Shown here: piece after piece, positions 1-6,845 of the stretch
How positions within the stretch are numbered: position 1 is the stretch's first letter
Layout of the letters: every line of letters begins with the position of its first letter
Origin: REEP01 sp964603915
GTDB lineage: Bacteria > Pseudomonadota > Alphaproteobacteria > Rhodospirillales > Defluviicoccaceae
Direction of reading: 5' to 3'
Assembly: GCA_964603915.1 (NCBI GenBank)
Contig: CAZRWU010000168.1
Location: 1 to 6,845, forward strand
DNA length: 6,845 bases
The notes under the pieces: model-generated
Seen by the model: the letters and a program-made list of their open reading frames with translations, nothing else
Databases searched by the model: none
Told to the model about the DNA's origin: nothing
Position numbers and translations under genes: made by a program

Positions 1-1547
1 TGCTTCAAGCGCGAGGTTTCAAGGTACGGCTGAGGAAGCTGGACCCTTACATCAACGTCGATCCGGGCACGATGAGCCCCTATCAGCATGGGGAAGTCTA
101 TGTCACCGACGACGGCGCGGAAACCGACCTCGACCTCGGTCACTATGAGCGATTCACCGGGGTGCCCGCCCGCCGCAGCGATAACGCCACCACTGGCCGC
201 ATTTACTCCGAGGTGATCGCCCGCGAGCGGCACGGCGACTACCTGGGCGCAACCATTCAGGTCATTCCCCACATCACGGATGCGATCAAGGAATTCATCA
301 CCAATGATCTGAGCGACGAGGATTTCGTGCTTTGCGAAATCGGCGGCACCGTCGGCGACATCGAAGGCCTGCCGTTCCTCGAAGCGATCCGCCAGATCGG
401 CAACGACCTTGGCCGTCGCCACGTGATGTATGTGCATTTGACCCTGGTGCCGTATTTGCCCGCGGCTGGCGAACTCAAGACCAAGCCGACGCAGCATTCC
501 GTCAAGGAGCTTCTCAGCCTCGGGATTCAGCCGGACGTGTTGCTGTGCCGGACCGATCGTCCGATTCCCGAGCCCGAACGTCGCAAAATCGCGTTATTCT
601 GCAACGTGCGCGATGACGCCGTGATCCCCGCTCTCGATGTCGACACCATTTACACGGTTCCGATCACATATCACGAGCAGGGACTGGACGCCGTTGTCTG
701 CCGCCATTTCGGCGTCGAGGGGCAGCGTCCGGATCTTTCGAAGTGGCGGGAAATCGTCACGCGCGTCACCAAGCCTGAAGGCGAGGTGACGATTGCGGTG
801 GTCGGCAAGTATACGGGCTTGCCCGACGCCTACAAGTCGTTGACCGAAGCGCTGACGCACGGCGGGATCGCCAACAACGTCCGCGTCAACGTCGCCTGGG
901 TCGATTCCAAGATCTTCGATGACATGGATATGATTCAGGGCCTCGACGGCGTGGACGGGATCTTGGTGCCCGGCGGCTTCGGCCGCCGCGGCGCCGAAGG
1001 CAAGGTCCGCGCGGCCCGCTTCGCGCGCGAGCGCCGGATTCCGTATTTCGGAATCTGCTTCGGCATGCAGATGGCGGTGGTCGAGGTCGCTCGGAACGTC
1101 GCCGGCATTCCCGGCGCCGGCTCCACCGAGTTCGGCCCTTGTCCGGCACCCGTGGTCGGCTTGATGACCGAGTGGATGCGCGGCAATCAGATCGAACAGC
1201 GCGCCGAAGGAGGCGATCTGGGGGGGACCATGCGGCTCGGCGCCTATGAATGCCTTATCCGCGATAACACCCGTCTTCGAGAGATTTACGGAACCGATCG
1301 GATCAGCGAGCGCCATCGCCATCGCTATGAGGTCAACAACAACTATCTCGGCGTTCTCGAACGTCATGGCTTGTTCTTTTCTGGAATGTCGCCAGATGGT
1401 TTGCTGCCGGAAATGATGGAGATTCCCGACCACCCATGGTTCATCGGCGTTCAGTTTCATCCCGAACTCAAATCCAAGCCGTTCGAGCCGCATCCGCTGT
1501 TCACCTCGTTTATCCGCGCCGCCATCGCGCAGTCGAGGCTGGTCTGA
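1..1547 (+). CDS. pyrG: CTP synthase (glutamine-hydrolysing), 5' end cut by window edge
   Basis: CTP synthase aminates UTP to CTP in the cytoplasm, using ATP and ammonia released from glutamine. The reading frame is already open at base 3 (LQARGFKVRLRKLDPYINVD), ahead of the first ATG at 72, so that ATG is internal. Against E. coli PyrG about 28 residues are missing, including the N-terminal P-loop; 514 are visible, giving about 542 in total, normal for the family. The synthetase domain shows ETDLDLGHYERF, the CEIGGTVGDIE motif and the UTP-binding KTKPTQHSVKELLSLGIQPD. The class I glutamine amidotransferase domain shows the oxyanion region PGGFGRRG, the nucleophile Cys in YFGICFGMQ (codon 1056-1058) and the His/Glu pair in GVQFHPEL (codons 1458 and 1464). 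All key residues of the visible part are intact. It stops at TGA 1545-1547, 142 bases before kdsA. PyrG supplies CTP for pyrimidine metabolism and, with KdsA downstream, for CMP-Kdo formation. Confidence 0.97.
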   Translation, partial: LQARGFKVRLRKLDPYINVDPGTMSPYQHGEVYVTDDGAETDLDLGHYERFTGVPARRSDNATTGRIYSEVIARERHGDYLGATIQVIPHITDAIKEFITNDLSDEDFVLCEIGGTVGDIEGLPFLEAIRQIGNDLGRRHVMYVHLTLVPYLPAAGELKTKPTQHSVKELLSLGIQPDVLLCRTDRPIPEPERRKIALFCNVRDDAVIPALDVDTIYTVPITYHEQGLDAVVCRHFGVEGQRPDLSKWREIVTRVTKPEGEVTIAVVGKYTGLPDAYKSLTEALTHGGIANNVRVNVAWVDSKIFDDMDMIQGLDGVDGILVPGGFGRRGAEGKVRAARFARERRIPYFGICFGMQMAVVEVARNVAGIPGAGSTEFGPCPAPVVGLMTEWMRGNQIEQRAEGGDLGGTMRLGAYECLIRDNTRLREIYGTDRISERHRHRYEVNNNYLGVLERHGLFFSGMSPDGLLPEMMEIPDHPWFIGVQFHPELKSKPFEPHPLFTSFIRAAIAQSRLV

Positions 1548-1689
1548 GCCGGGGGCGCGCGACGGTGGACGATTTTCGATCCGGCGGCTGCATCAGCAAC
1601 GAGGATGGCGACAAGATCTGCTTGGCCGGCGCGGCGCGATTGACGGGGCGGGCGGCGGACGTTCGCCGCTTGAAGAGGTGGGTCAGGCA

Positions 1690-2496
1690 ATGACGCCGCC
1701 GGTTCACGTTACGATCGGCAGTTTGAGCGTGGGCAACGACCTGCCGCTGGTTCTGATCGCCGGACCTTGCGCGATGGAGAGCCGCAATCACGCCCTCGAA
1801 ACGGCGCATGCGTTAGCCGATATGGCGTGCGCTCTCGGCGTCGGGTTGATTTACAAGACATCGTTCGACAAGGCCAATCGGACCAGCTTGCGCGGCGCCC
1901 GGGGGGTGGGGATGAACGAGGCGTTGCCGGTGTTCGCCGATATNNNNNNNNNNGAACAAGGCGCTCCCGTCGCCGAAGCGGTCGACGTCTTGCAGATTCC
2001 GGCATTCTTGTGCCGCCAGACCGATCTGCTGGTGGCGGCGGCCAAGACCGGACGGGTCGTCAACGTCAAGAAGGGCCAGTTCCTCGCGCCGTGGGACATG
2101 ATCCAGGTGGTCGATAAACTTCGGCAGGCCGGCAACGGTAACGTGCTGGTGACCGAACGCGGGGCGAGCTTTGGCTATAACACGTTGATCAGCGACATGC
2201 GCGCGTTGCCGATCATGGCGGCGACGGGCTGCCCTGTCGTCTTCGACGCCACGCATTCGGTTCAGCAGCCGGGAGGACGCGGCGATGCGTCTGGCGGACA
2301 GCGGGAGTTTGCGCCGGTTCTCGCCCGTGCCGCCGTGGCCGTCGGCGTTGCCGCCGTGTTTATCGAAACCCACCCCGATCCGGACAATGCGCCGAGCGAC
2401 GGTCCCAACATGATCCCGCTGGCGCAGCTCCCCGACGTGGTCGCGACGCTGCTGGCGTTCGACAGGCTGGCGAAAGCGCGTCCGATCGCGATCTGA
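1690..2496 (+). CDS. kdsA: 3-deoxy-8-phosphooctulonate (Kdo-8-P) synthase, interrupted by an assembly gap
   Basis: KdsA condenses phosphoenolpyruvate with D-arabinose-5-phosphate to give Kdo-8-phosphate, the first committed step to the Kdo of lipopolysaccharide. Family motifs in order (numbering from ATG 1690 across the N run): LIAGPCAMES 22-31, KTSFDKANR 56-64, VDVLQIPAFLCRQTDLL 98-114, NVKKGQF 125-131, ERGASFGYN 156-164, FDATHSVQQPGG 185-196, FIETHPDP 224-231, SDGP 236-239. Cys27, His189, Glu226 and Asp237 match the four metal ligands of the metal-dependent class; E. coli KdsA has Asn in place of the Cys. I chose ATG 1690 because AGGTGGG (1676-1682) lies 7 bases upstream; an in-frame GTG at 1678 would add four residues. 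Ten N (1944-1953) keep the frame, but by comparison with E. coli KdsA about 12 more residues should be present there, including the TDVHE segment. With these the protein would be about 280 residues, typical for KdsA. The break is best read as an assembly gap, not a mutation. Confidence 0.95.
   Translation: MTPPVHVTIGSLSVGNDLPLVLIAGPCAMESRNHALETAHALADMACALGVGLIYKTSFDKANRTSLRGARGVGMNEALPVFADXXXXEQGAPVAEAVDVLQIPAFLCRQTDLLVAAAKTGRVVNVKKGQFLAPWDMIQVVDKLRQAGNGNVLVTERGASFGYNTLISDMRALPIMAATGCPVVFDATHSVQQPGGRGDASGGQREFAPVLARAAVAVGVAAVFIETHPDPDNAPSDGPNMIPLAQLPDVVATLLAFDRLAKARPIAI
1944..1953. other. Assembly gap (10 N) inside kdsA
   Basis: There are ten consecutive N, the only ambiguous bases in the window. 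The flanks are VFAD upstream and EQGAPVAEAVDV downstream, both kdsA and in the same frame. Aligned by eye with E. coli KdsA, about 16 residues should separate these flanks, but the N run has room for about four. The true gap is therefore probably near 46 bases, and 10 N looks like an arbitrary placeholder. Confidence 0.95.
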
Positions 2497-2691
2497 CCCG
2501 TCCCGCGCCTGCTGCGTCGGCTCCAATAGCCGGCGATGAGAAATGTGCGCGTGGTTCCCTTTTCGCCGGCCGGGCATGCTTGCCAGCCGACGGCGATGCG
2601 CGCTAAGTAGTCGAGCGCTGCCTTCCGGCTGGGACGGGGTGTCCCGCTCTGATCAAACCGTTAACATCATTCACTGCACCCCTGGGGGGAG

Positions 2692-2697
2692 AAGGAG
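2692..2697 (+). promoter_or_regulatory. Strong Shine-Dalgarno site for eno
   Basis: AAGGAG lies six bases before ATG 2704, in a purine-rich run GGGGGGAGAAGGAG. It fixes the enolase start and is the best ribosome binding site in the window, consistent with a highly expressed glycolytic gene. Confidence 0.8.
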
Positions 2698-2703
2698 CTT
2701 GGC

Positions 2704-3981
2704 ATGAGTGCGATAACCGACGTCATCGGACGTGAAATCATCGACAGTCGCGGAAACCCGACCGTCGAGGTCGACGTCATTCTGGAGTCCGGGGCAAGAG
2801 GACGCGCCGCTGTCCCGTCTGGCGCATCGACCGGCGTTCATGAAGCCGTGGAGTTGCGCGACGGCGACAAGAGCCGTTACGGCGGCAAAGGCGTGACCAA
2901 AGCCGTCGAAGCCATCAATGGCGAGATTTTCGATGCCATCAGCGGCATGGAGGCCACGGATCAAGTCCAGATCGACCAAACGATGATCGATCTCGACGCC
3001 AGCCCCAACAAGGGCCGCCTCGGCGCGAACGCCATCCTCGGGGTGAGCATGGCGGTGGCGAAAGCGGCGGCTGACGAGGCGGATCTCCCGCTTTACCGGT
3101 ATATTGGCGGCACCCAGGCGCGGATCTTGCCGGTGCCGATGATGAACATCGTCAACGGGGGCGCGCATGCCGACAACCCCATCGATATTCAGGAATTCAT
3201 GATCATGCCGGTTTCCGCGCCGACGGTGGCCGATGCGATCCGGATGGGCGCCGAGGTGTTCCATGCCCTCAAGAAGGGGCTGAAAGACGCAGGCCAGAAC
3301 ACGAACGTCGGCGACGAAGGCGGCTTCGCGCCGAACCTCGCCAGCGCTGACGAAGCCCTTGGCTTCATTATGAAGGCGATCGAAGCCGCCGGCTACAAGC
3401 CCGGAGACGATATTTTCCTGGCTCTCGACTGCGCCTCGAGCGAATACTTCAAGAACGGCAAGTACGTTCTCGGCGGCGAGAACAAAACCTTGGACGCCGA
3501 AGGCAACGCCAAGTATCTCGCCGACCTGGTCAGCCGCTACCCGATCATCTCGATTGAAGACGGCATGTCGGAGGACGACTGGGACGGCTGGAAGATCCTG
3601 ACGGAAGAACTCGGCGGGAAGATCCAGCTCGTTGGCGACGATCTTTTCGTCACCAATCCGGCCCGCCTCGCCGACGGGATCAAGAAGGGCATCGCCAACT
3701 CGATTCTCGTCAAGGTCAACCAGATCGGCTCGCTGACCGAGACGCTCGAGGCCGTGGAAATGGCGCATAAGGCCAGCTACACCTCGGTAATTTCCCACCG
3801 CTCCGGCGAAACCGAAGACTCGACCATCGCCGATATCGCGGTTGCCACCAATGCCGGGCAGATCAAGACCGGATCGCTCAGCCGCTCCGATCGGATCGCG
3901 AAGTACAACCAGCTCATTCGCATCGCCGAGCAACTCGGTTCGGCGGCGCAGTACATGGGAAAACGCATTCTTCGCCACTGA
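2704..3981 (+). CDS. eno: Enolase (phosphopyruvate hydratase)
   Basis: Enolase interconverts 2-phosphoglycerate and phosphoenolpyruvate in glycolysis and gluconeogenesis; in many bacteria it is also part of the RNA degradosome. The gene is complete at 425 residues, the usual length. The N-terminal domain has REIIDSRGNPTVEV (10-23) and the mobile active-site loop SGASTG (39-44). His155 and Glu164 follow in GGAHADNPIDIQEF. The barrel carries the acid-base Glu205 (GDEGGFAPN), the magnesium ligands Asp242 (LALDCA), Glu285 (SIEDGM) and Asp312 (VGDDLF), the catalytic Lys337 within the enolase signature ILVKVNQIGSLTET (334-347), the SHRSGETED loop (364-372) and Lys388 (IKTGSLSR). No key residue is missing. 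The start is set by AAGGAG six bases upstream. It follows kdsA by 207 bases, enough for its own promoter, though I see no convincing -35/-10 pair. A strong hairpin lies 44 bases after the stop. Its product PEP is the substrate of neighbouring KdsA. Confidence 0.98.
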   Translation: MSAITDVIGREIIDSRGNPTVEVDVILESGARGRAAVPSGASTGVHEAVELRDGDKSRYGGKGVTKAVEAINGEIFDAISGMEATDQVQIDQTMIDLDASPNKGRLGANAILGVSMAVAKAAADEADLPLYRYIGGTQARILPVPMMNIVNGGAHADNPIDIQEFMIMPVSAPTVADAIRMGAEVFHALKKGLKDAGQNTNVGDEGGFAPNLASADEALGFIMKAIEAAGYKPGDDIFLALDCASSEYFKNGKYVLGGENKTLDAEGNAKYLADLVSRYPIISIEDGMSEDDWDGWKILTEELGGKIQLVGDDLFVTNPARLADGIKKGIANSILVKVNQIGSLTETLEAVEMAHKASYTSVISHRSGETEDSTIADIAVATNAGQIKTGSLSRSDRIAKYNQLIRIAEQLGSAAQYMGKRILRH

Positions 3982-4025
3982 ACAACCTTAAGGCGACTGC
4001 ATTCCCGAAGCCGGTAATAGGTAAG

Positions 4026-4055
4026 GGCCGGTGGATCTTTCGTGATCCACCGGCC
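4026..4055 (+). terminator. Perfect 12-bp hairpin after eno, probable terminator
   Basis: GGCCGGTGGATC (4026-4037) pairs perfectly with GATCCACCGGCC (4044-4055) around the six-base loop TTTCGT. It starts 44 bases after the eno stop and ends before the next gene. There is no clean T tract directly after it; a weak pyrimidine-rich run (CTTCTTCT) comes some 20 bases later. It may therefore be an intrinsic terminator with a poor U tract, a Rho-assisted 3' end, or an mRNA-stabilising stem-loop. The stem itself is certain; its role is inferred. Confidence 0.6.
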
Positions 4056-4169
4056 TCCGGACCTTCCCCGGGCCTTCTTCTGATCGCGGCGACGCGCATC
4101 GCCTGAGCGGCGAGGCGGGCTTTCGCCGTGACGAAGCCACTTCCAAATCGAATGGCAATCCGGTTCGGG

Positions 4170-4176
4170 CTATAGT
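4170..4176 (+). promoter_or_regulatory. Possible -10 element upstream of ftsB
   Basis: CTATAGT resembles the alphaproteobacterial sigma-70 -10 box (CTATA core) and lies about 70 bases before the preferred ftsB start, downstream of the eno hairpin. The best -35 match at about 17 bases upstream (TCGAAT, 4148-4153) is poor, so this is only a candidate. Confidence 0.3.
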
Positions 4177-4243
4177 AGTGTCCTCATGATCAATGCAACT
4201 GTCGAACCGAGACAGAGCCGAGACGGACATGAGGGCAGGCCTG

Positions 4244-4600
4244 ATGGATCTGGGTATTGTACTGAAAAGGCGCGTTCGATTCATGATCGGTCCCTTTTTG
4301 GGAATGAGCATGCTTTGCTATTTCGCCTATCACGTGGTTCACGGCGAGCGCGGAATCCTGGCTTGGCACCAACTCGAGCGACAGGTCGCCGAAGCGCAAG
4401 CGGAACTGGACCAGATCAGGGGTCAACGGGAGGTTCTCGAGCATCGCGTCAGCCTGCTGCACAATGACAACCTGGACGCCGATCTCCTTGACGAAGTGGT
4501 GCGCCGCAACCTTGGCTACGGCCGCCCCGACGAGATCGTGATCCAGACCTCGGGCGCCGCCTCCCGGCATTCAGGCGATCCGCGTCCAAGCGCAAAATAG
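4244..4600 (+). CDS. ftsB: FtsB/DivIC-family septum formation initiator (small bitopic divisome protein)
   Basis: This looks like a small single-pass inner-membrane protein of the FtsB/DivIC family, which with FtsL and FtsQ helps activate septal peptidoglycan synthesis. From ATG 4244 it has 118 residues: a short basic cytoplasmic N-terminus (KRRVR), one transmembrane segment about 13-31 (FMIGPFLGMSMLCYFAYHV), the GERGILAW junction, a heptad-rich coiled coil about 40-72 (LERQVAEAQAELDQIRGQRE) and the family's conserved tail DADLLDEVVRRNLGYGRPDE (78-97). The last 15 or so residues are low-complexity and polar. The start is uncertain: ATG 4244 has GAGGGCAGG upstream, ATG 4229 has only a weak GAGACGG, and ATG 4193 has no ribosome binding site and would add a charged, unconserved leader. 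Placement between eno and pdhA is where alphaproteobacteria commonly carry this gene. Function is assigned from architecture and synteny, not a database match. Confidence 0.85.
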   Translation: MDLGIVLKRRVRFMIGPFLGMSMLCYFAYHVVHGERGILAWHQLERQVAEAQAELDQIRGQREVLEHRVSLLHNDNLDADLLDEVVRRNLGYGRPDEIVIQTSGAASRHSGDPRPSAK

Positions 4601-4630
4601 GACTTCCAGCGAGCGAACCAATCTCTTGAT

Positions 4631-4655
4631 CCGGGCGGTCGGACCTCCGCCCCGG
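4631..4655 (+). terminator. Imperfect GC hairpin after ftsB, possible terminator
   Basis: CCGGGCGG (4631-4638) pairs with CCGCCCCGG (4647-4655) with one bulged C and an eight-base loop, about 30 bases after the ftsB stop. The following sequence (CACGCAGTCTTTCG) has only a short T run, so termination is possible but weakly supported. Confidence 0.3.
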
Positions 4656-4868
4656 CACGCAGTCTTTCGCTGCCGTCGAGACGAGAGGGTATCCGCTCCG
4701 CGCGCCCCAACATCCGCTGAGAAAGCCGCGCATACGGGCATGATCCGGAACTGTCATGCGGCTGTTCGTGTTGATGCTCGATAACGGGCCGCAACGTCCT
4801 TCCATGGGACACGGCGCCAAAGGGCGGCCGCGAGGGCGCGGGCGCTGGCTGGCGACCAATTTCCTTAC

Positions 4869-4884
4869 TAACATCAGAATGTTA
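4869..4884. promoter_or_regulatory. Perfect 6-4-6 dyad upstream of the pdhA promoter candidate
   Basis: TAACAT (4869-4874) and ATGTTA (4879-4884) form a perfect inverted repeat around CAGA, 25 bases before a candidate -35 box, within an AT-richer patch. The position and symmetry would suit a dimeric regulator's operator. It does not resemble the E. coli PdhR site as I recall it, and a dyad this short can arise by chance. Confidence 0.25.
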
Positions 4885-4908
4885 TCGATCAACTGCGGTT
4901 TTTGAGGG

Positions 4909-4937
4909 TTGTCATCGGTTTTTATTCGCAATAGGAT
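4909..4937 (+). promoter_or_regulatory. Candidate sigma-70-type promoter for pdhAB
   Basis: TTGTCA (4909-4914, five of six matches to TTGACA) is followed after a 17-base spacer by TAGGAT (4932-4937, four of six to TATAAT). This would start transcription near 4944, giving a leader of about 75 bases before pdhA. A second -10-like CATAAT at 4969-4974 lacks a matching -35. This is pattern matching only. Confidence 0.4.
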
Positions 4938-5020
4938 CGGGCGCAAACGTCGGCGTCGATGATTGGCGCATAATGCGGGGGCGCCGCAAGTCGCCGCCCG
5001 CCAGACAGCAGGGAGGATCG

Positions 5021-6058
5021 ATGGTGGACGAAACCGATGCCGGATCCGGCATGCGGACCGGCGGCAAGTCCAGCGAGTCGGGCGGCGAAAGCACCCTCAC
5101 TCAGGAAGATCTCATTAACTTCTACCGCGACATGCTGCTGATCCGCCGGTTCGAGGAAAAAGCGGGCCAGCTTTACGGCATGGGCCTCATCGGCGGGTTT
5201 TGTCACCTTTACATCGGTCAGGAAGCGGTGGTCGTTGGCCTGCAATCGTTAGCCATACATGGCGATTCCGTGATCACGACCTACCGGGATCACGGCCACA
5301 TGCTGGCGACGGGAATGGACGCCAAGGGTGTGATGGCCGAGCTGACCGGCCGGATCGGCGGCTATTCCAAGGGCAAGGGCGGCTCGATGCACATGTTCAG
5401 CCGGGAGAAGGGTTTTTACGGCGGACATGGCATCGTCGGCGCATCGGTGCCATTGGGAACCGGCCTTGCTTTCGCTCACAAGTATCGCGAGGACGGCTGC
5501 ATCAACTACTGTTATTTCGGCGATGGCGCCGCCAACCAGGGGCAGGTGTACGAGTCGTTCAACATGGCCTCGCTCTGGAAACTGCCGATTATTTACATCA
5601 TTGAGAACAACAAGTACGGCATGGGCACATCGGTTGAACGCGCCTCGGCGACGACCGAATTGTACCGCCGCGGCGAAGTCTTCGGCATTCCGGGCATAGC
5701 CGTCAACGGCATGAACGTGCTGGAGGTGCGGGCGGCGGGCGAGAAAGTCGTCGAGCACGTCCGCAGCGGCAACGGCCCGTATGTCATGGAAATGAAGACC
5801 TACCGCTATCGCGGCCACTCGATGTCGGATCCGGCCAAGTACCGGACCAAGGACGAAGTGAGCAAGATGCGGAAGGAAAGCGATCCGATCGACGCCTTAC
5901 GCAGTCATCTTCTTGATAATAAACTCGCGGATGAAGGTCAGTTGAAGGAAATCGATCGAGAAATCAAAGCGATCGTCGCCGAAGCCGCCGATTTCGCGCA
6001 GCAGAGCCCCGAACCCGACCCGGCCGAGCTTTACACCGACGTCCTCGTCGAAGTCTAG
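5021..6058 (+). CDS. pdhA: Pyruvate dehydrogenase E1 component, alpha subunit
   Basis: PdhA is the thiamine-diphosphate-binding alpha subunit of the alpha2beta2 E1 enzyme, which decarboxylates pyruvate and passes the acetyl unit to lipoyl groups of the pyruvate dehydrogenase complex. The gene is complete at 345 residues. A polar Gly/Ser-rich N-terminal tail (about 1-24) precedes the conserved FYRDMLLIRRFEEKAGQLYG. Then come GFCHLYIGQEA (59-69), TYRDHGHMLATG (87-98), GKGGSMHMF (118-126), GGHGIVGASVPLGTG (134-148) and the TPP/Mg motif from GDGAANQG (167-174) to ENN (195-197). YGMGTSVERA (199-208) and the loop YRYRGHSMSDP (261-271) closely match human E1 alpha, including serines that are phosphorylated in mitochondria; phosphorylation here is not implied. 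ATG 5021 is preferred because GGGAGG (5011-5016) lies just upstream, although its four-base spacing is short; the in-frame ATG at 4973 would add 16 basic residues without support. pdhB begins 35 bases after the stop. Confidence 0.97.
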   Translation: MVDETDAGSGMRTGGKSSESGGESTLTQEDLINFYRDMLLIRRFEEKAGQLYGMGLIGGFCHLYIGQEAVVVGLQSLAIHGDSVITTYRDHGHMLATGMDAKGVMAELTGRIGGYSKGKGGSMHMFSREKGFYGGHGIVGASVPLGTGLAFAHKYREDGCINYCYFGDGAANQGQVYESFNMASLWKLPIIYIIENNKYGMGTSVERASATTELYRRGEVFGIPGIAVNGMNVLEVRAAGEKVVEHVRSGNGPYVMEMKTYRYRGHSMSDPAKYRTKDEVSKMRKESDPIDALRSHLLDNKLADEGQLKEIDREIKAIVAEAADFAQQSPEPDPAELYTDVLVEV

Positions 6059-6082
6059 GCTCATAAGAAAAATTCTCTTCGC

Positions 6083-6089
6083 GGGAGGA
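6083..6089 (+). promoter_or_regulatory. Shine-Dalgarno site for pdhB
   Basis: GGGAGGA lies within the 35-base pdhA-pdhB gap, with its GGAGG core five bases before ATG 6094. It fixes the pdhB start and shows that the lipoyl domain belongs to the pdhB reading frame from its first codon. Confidence 0.75.
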
Positions 6090-6093
6090 CTTG

Positions 6094-6845
<752 letters not shown>

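Larger units (their letters stand above)
4601..5020. other. 420-base intergenic region between ftsB and pdhA
   Basis: No credible gene was found on either strand. Open frames on the minus strand overlap the ftsB end and are rich in Arg/Gly/Ser/Pro without recognisable motifs. A 33-codon plus-strand frame from ATG 4804 has no ribosome binding site. The first part is GC-rich and contains an imperfect hairpin near 4631-4655. The last 160 bases hold a locally AT-richer stretch (about 4859-4937) with a perfect dyad and a promoter-like pair, so most of the signal for pdhA expression probably sits here. Confidence 0.7.

Noticed and set aside
594..1493. Minus-strand open frame of 299 codons opposite pyrG
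   Set aside because: It lies wholly within the real pyrG gene and its translation shows no recognisable domain.
1652..1669. GCGGCG/CGCCGC hairpin just before the kdsA ribosome binding site
   Set aside because: The stem is only six base pairs in very GC-rich DNA, with no T run. It is likely chance, although translational influence cannot be excluded.
1548..1689. Possible small gene between pyrG and kdsA
   Set aside because: The open frames here are extensions of shadow frames from pyrG, without a start signal or motif.
1813..2577. Minus-strand open frame of 254 codons opposite kdsA
   Set aside because: It overlaps the supported kdsA gene, crosses the N run, and has no recognisable motif.
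2631..2645. GGGAC/GTCCC hairpin in the kdsA-eno gap as a terminator
   Set aside because: The stem is only five base pairs and no T tract follows.
2671..3978. Long minus-strand open frame (435 codons) opposite eno
   Set aside because: It mirrors the eno gene almost exactly, has no family motifs, and is the usual antisense artefact of GC-rich codon use. The plus-strand enolase has every catalytic residue.
4804..4905. Small plus-strand frame of 33 codons before pdhA
   Set aside because: There is no ribosome binding site, the composition is Arg/Gly-rich, and nothing suggests a real peptide.
4449..4946. Minus-strand open frame of 165 codons spanning the ftsB end and the intergenic region
   Set aside because: It overlaps a supported gene, and the product is Arg/Gly/Ser/Pro-rich with no conserved motif.

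Overview
The window looks like a chromosomal housekeeping segment from a GC-rich Gram-negative alphaproteobacterium, most likely near Rhodospirillales. The taxon is inferred from three things: the gene order pyrG - kdsA - eno - ftsB/divIC - pdhA - pdhB, a pyruvate dehydrogenase E1 beta subunit with its own N-terminal lipoyl domain, and the protein sequences recalled from memory. No database search was possible. All supported genes are on the + strand. No mobile element, CRISPR array, rRNA or tRNA was seen.

Layout: (1) 1-1547, CTP synthase pyrG, missing about its first 28 codons at the window edge. (2) 1690-2496, kdsA (Kdo-8-phosphate synthase), interrupted by a run of 10 N that stands for a somewhat longer stretch of missing sequence. 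(3) 2704-3981, complete enolase eno, followed by a perfect 12-bp hairpin at 4026-4055. (4) about 4244-4600, a small FtsB/DivIC-type divisome protein. (5) 4601-5020, a 420-base stretch with no credible gene but with promoter-like and dyad-symmetric elements near its 3' end. (6) 5021-6058 pdhA, then 6094 to the window end pdhB (partial), 35 bases apart and evidently one transcription unit.

The products connect metabolically. Enolase makes phosphoenolpyruvate, which KdsA condenses with arabinose-5-phosphate to form Kdo-8-phosphate for lipopolysaccharide. PyrG makes the CTP later used to activate Kdo as CMP-Kdo. PEP is also converted to pyruvate, the substrate of the PdhA/PdhB E1 enzyme that feeds acetyl-CoA to the TCA cycle. 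FtsB links the cluster to septum formation. I found no sign of an undescribed system. The points most worth a second look are the kdsA assembly gap, the metal-dependent signature of KdsA, the lipoyl-E1 beta fusion, and the regulatory-looking DNA before pdhA.
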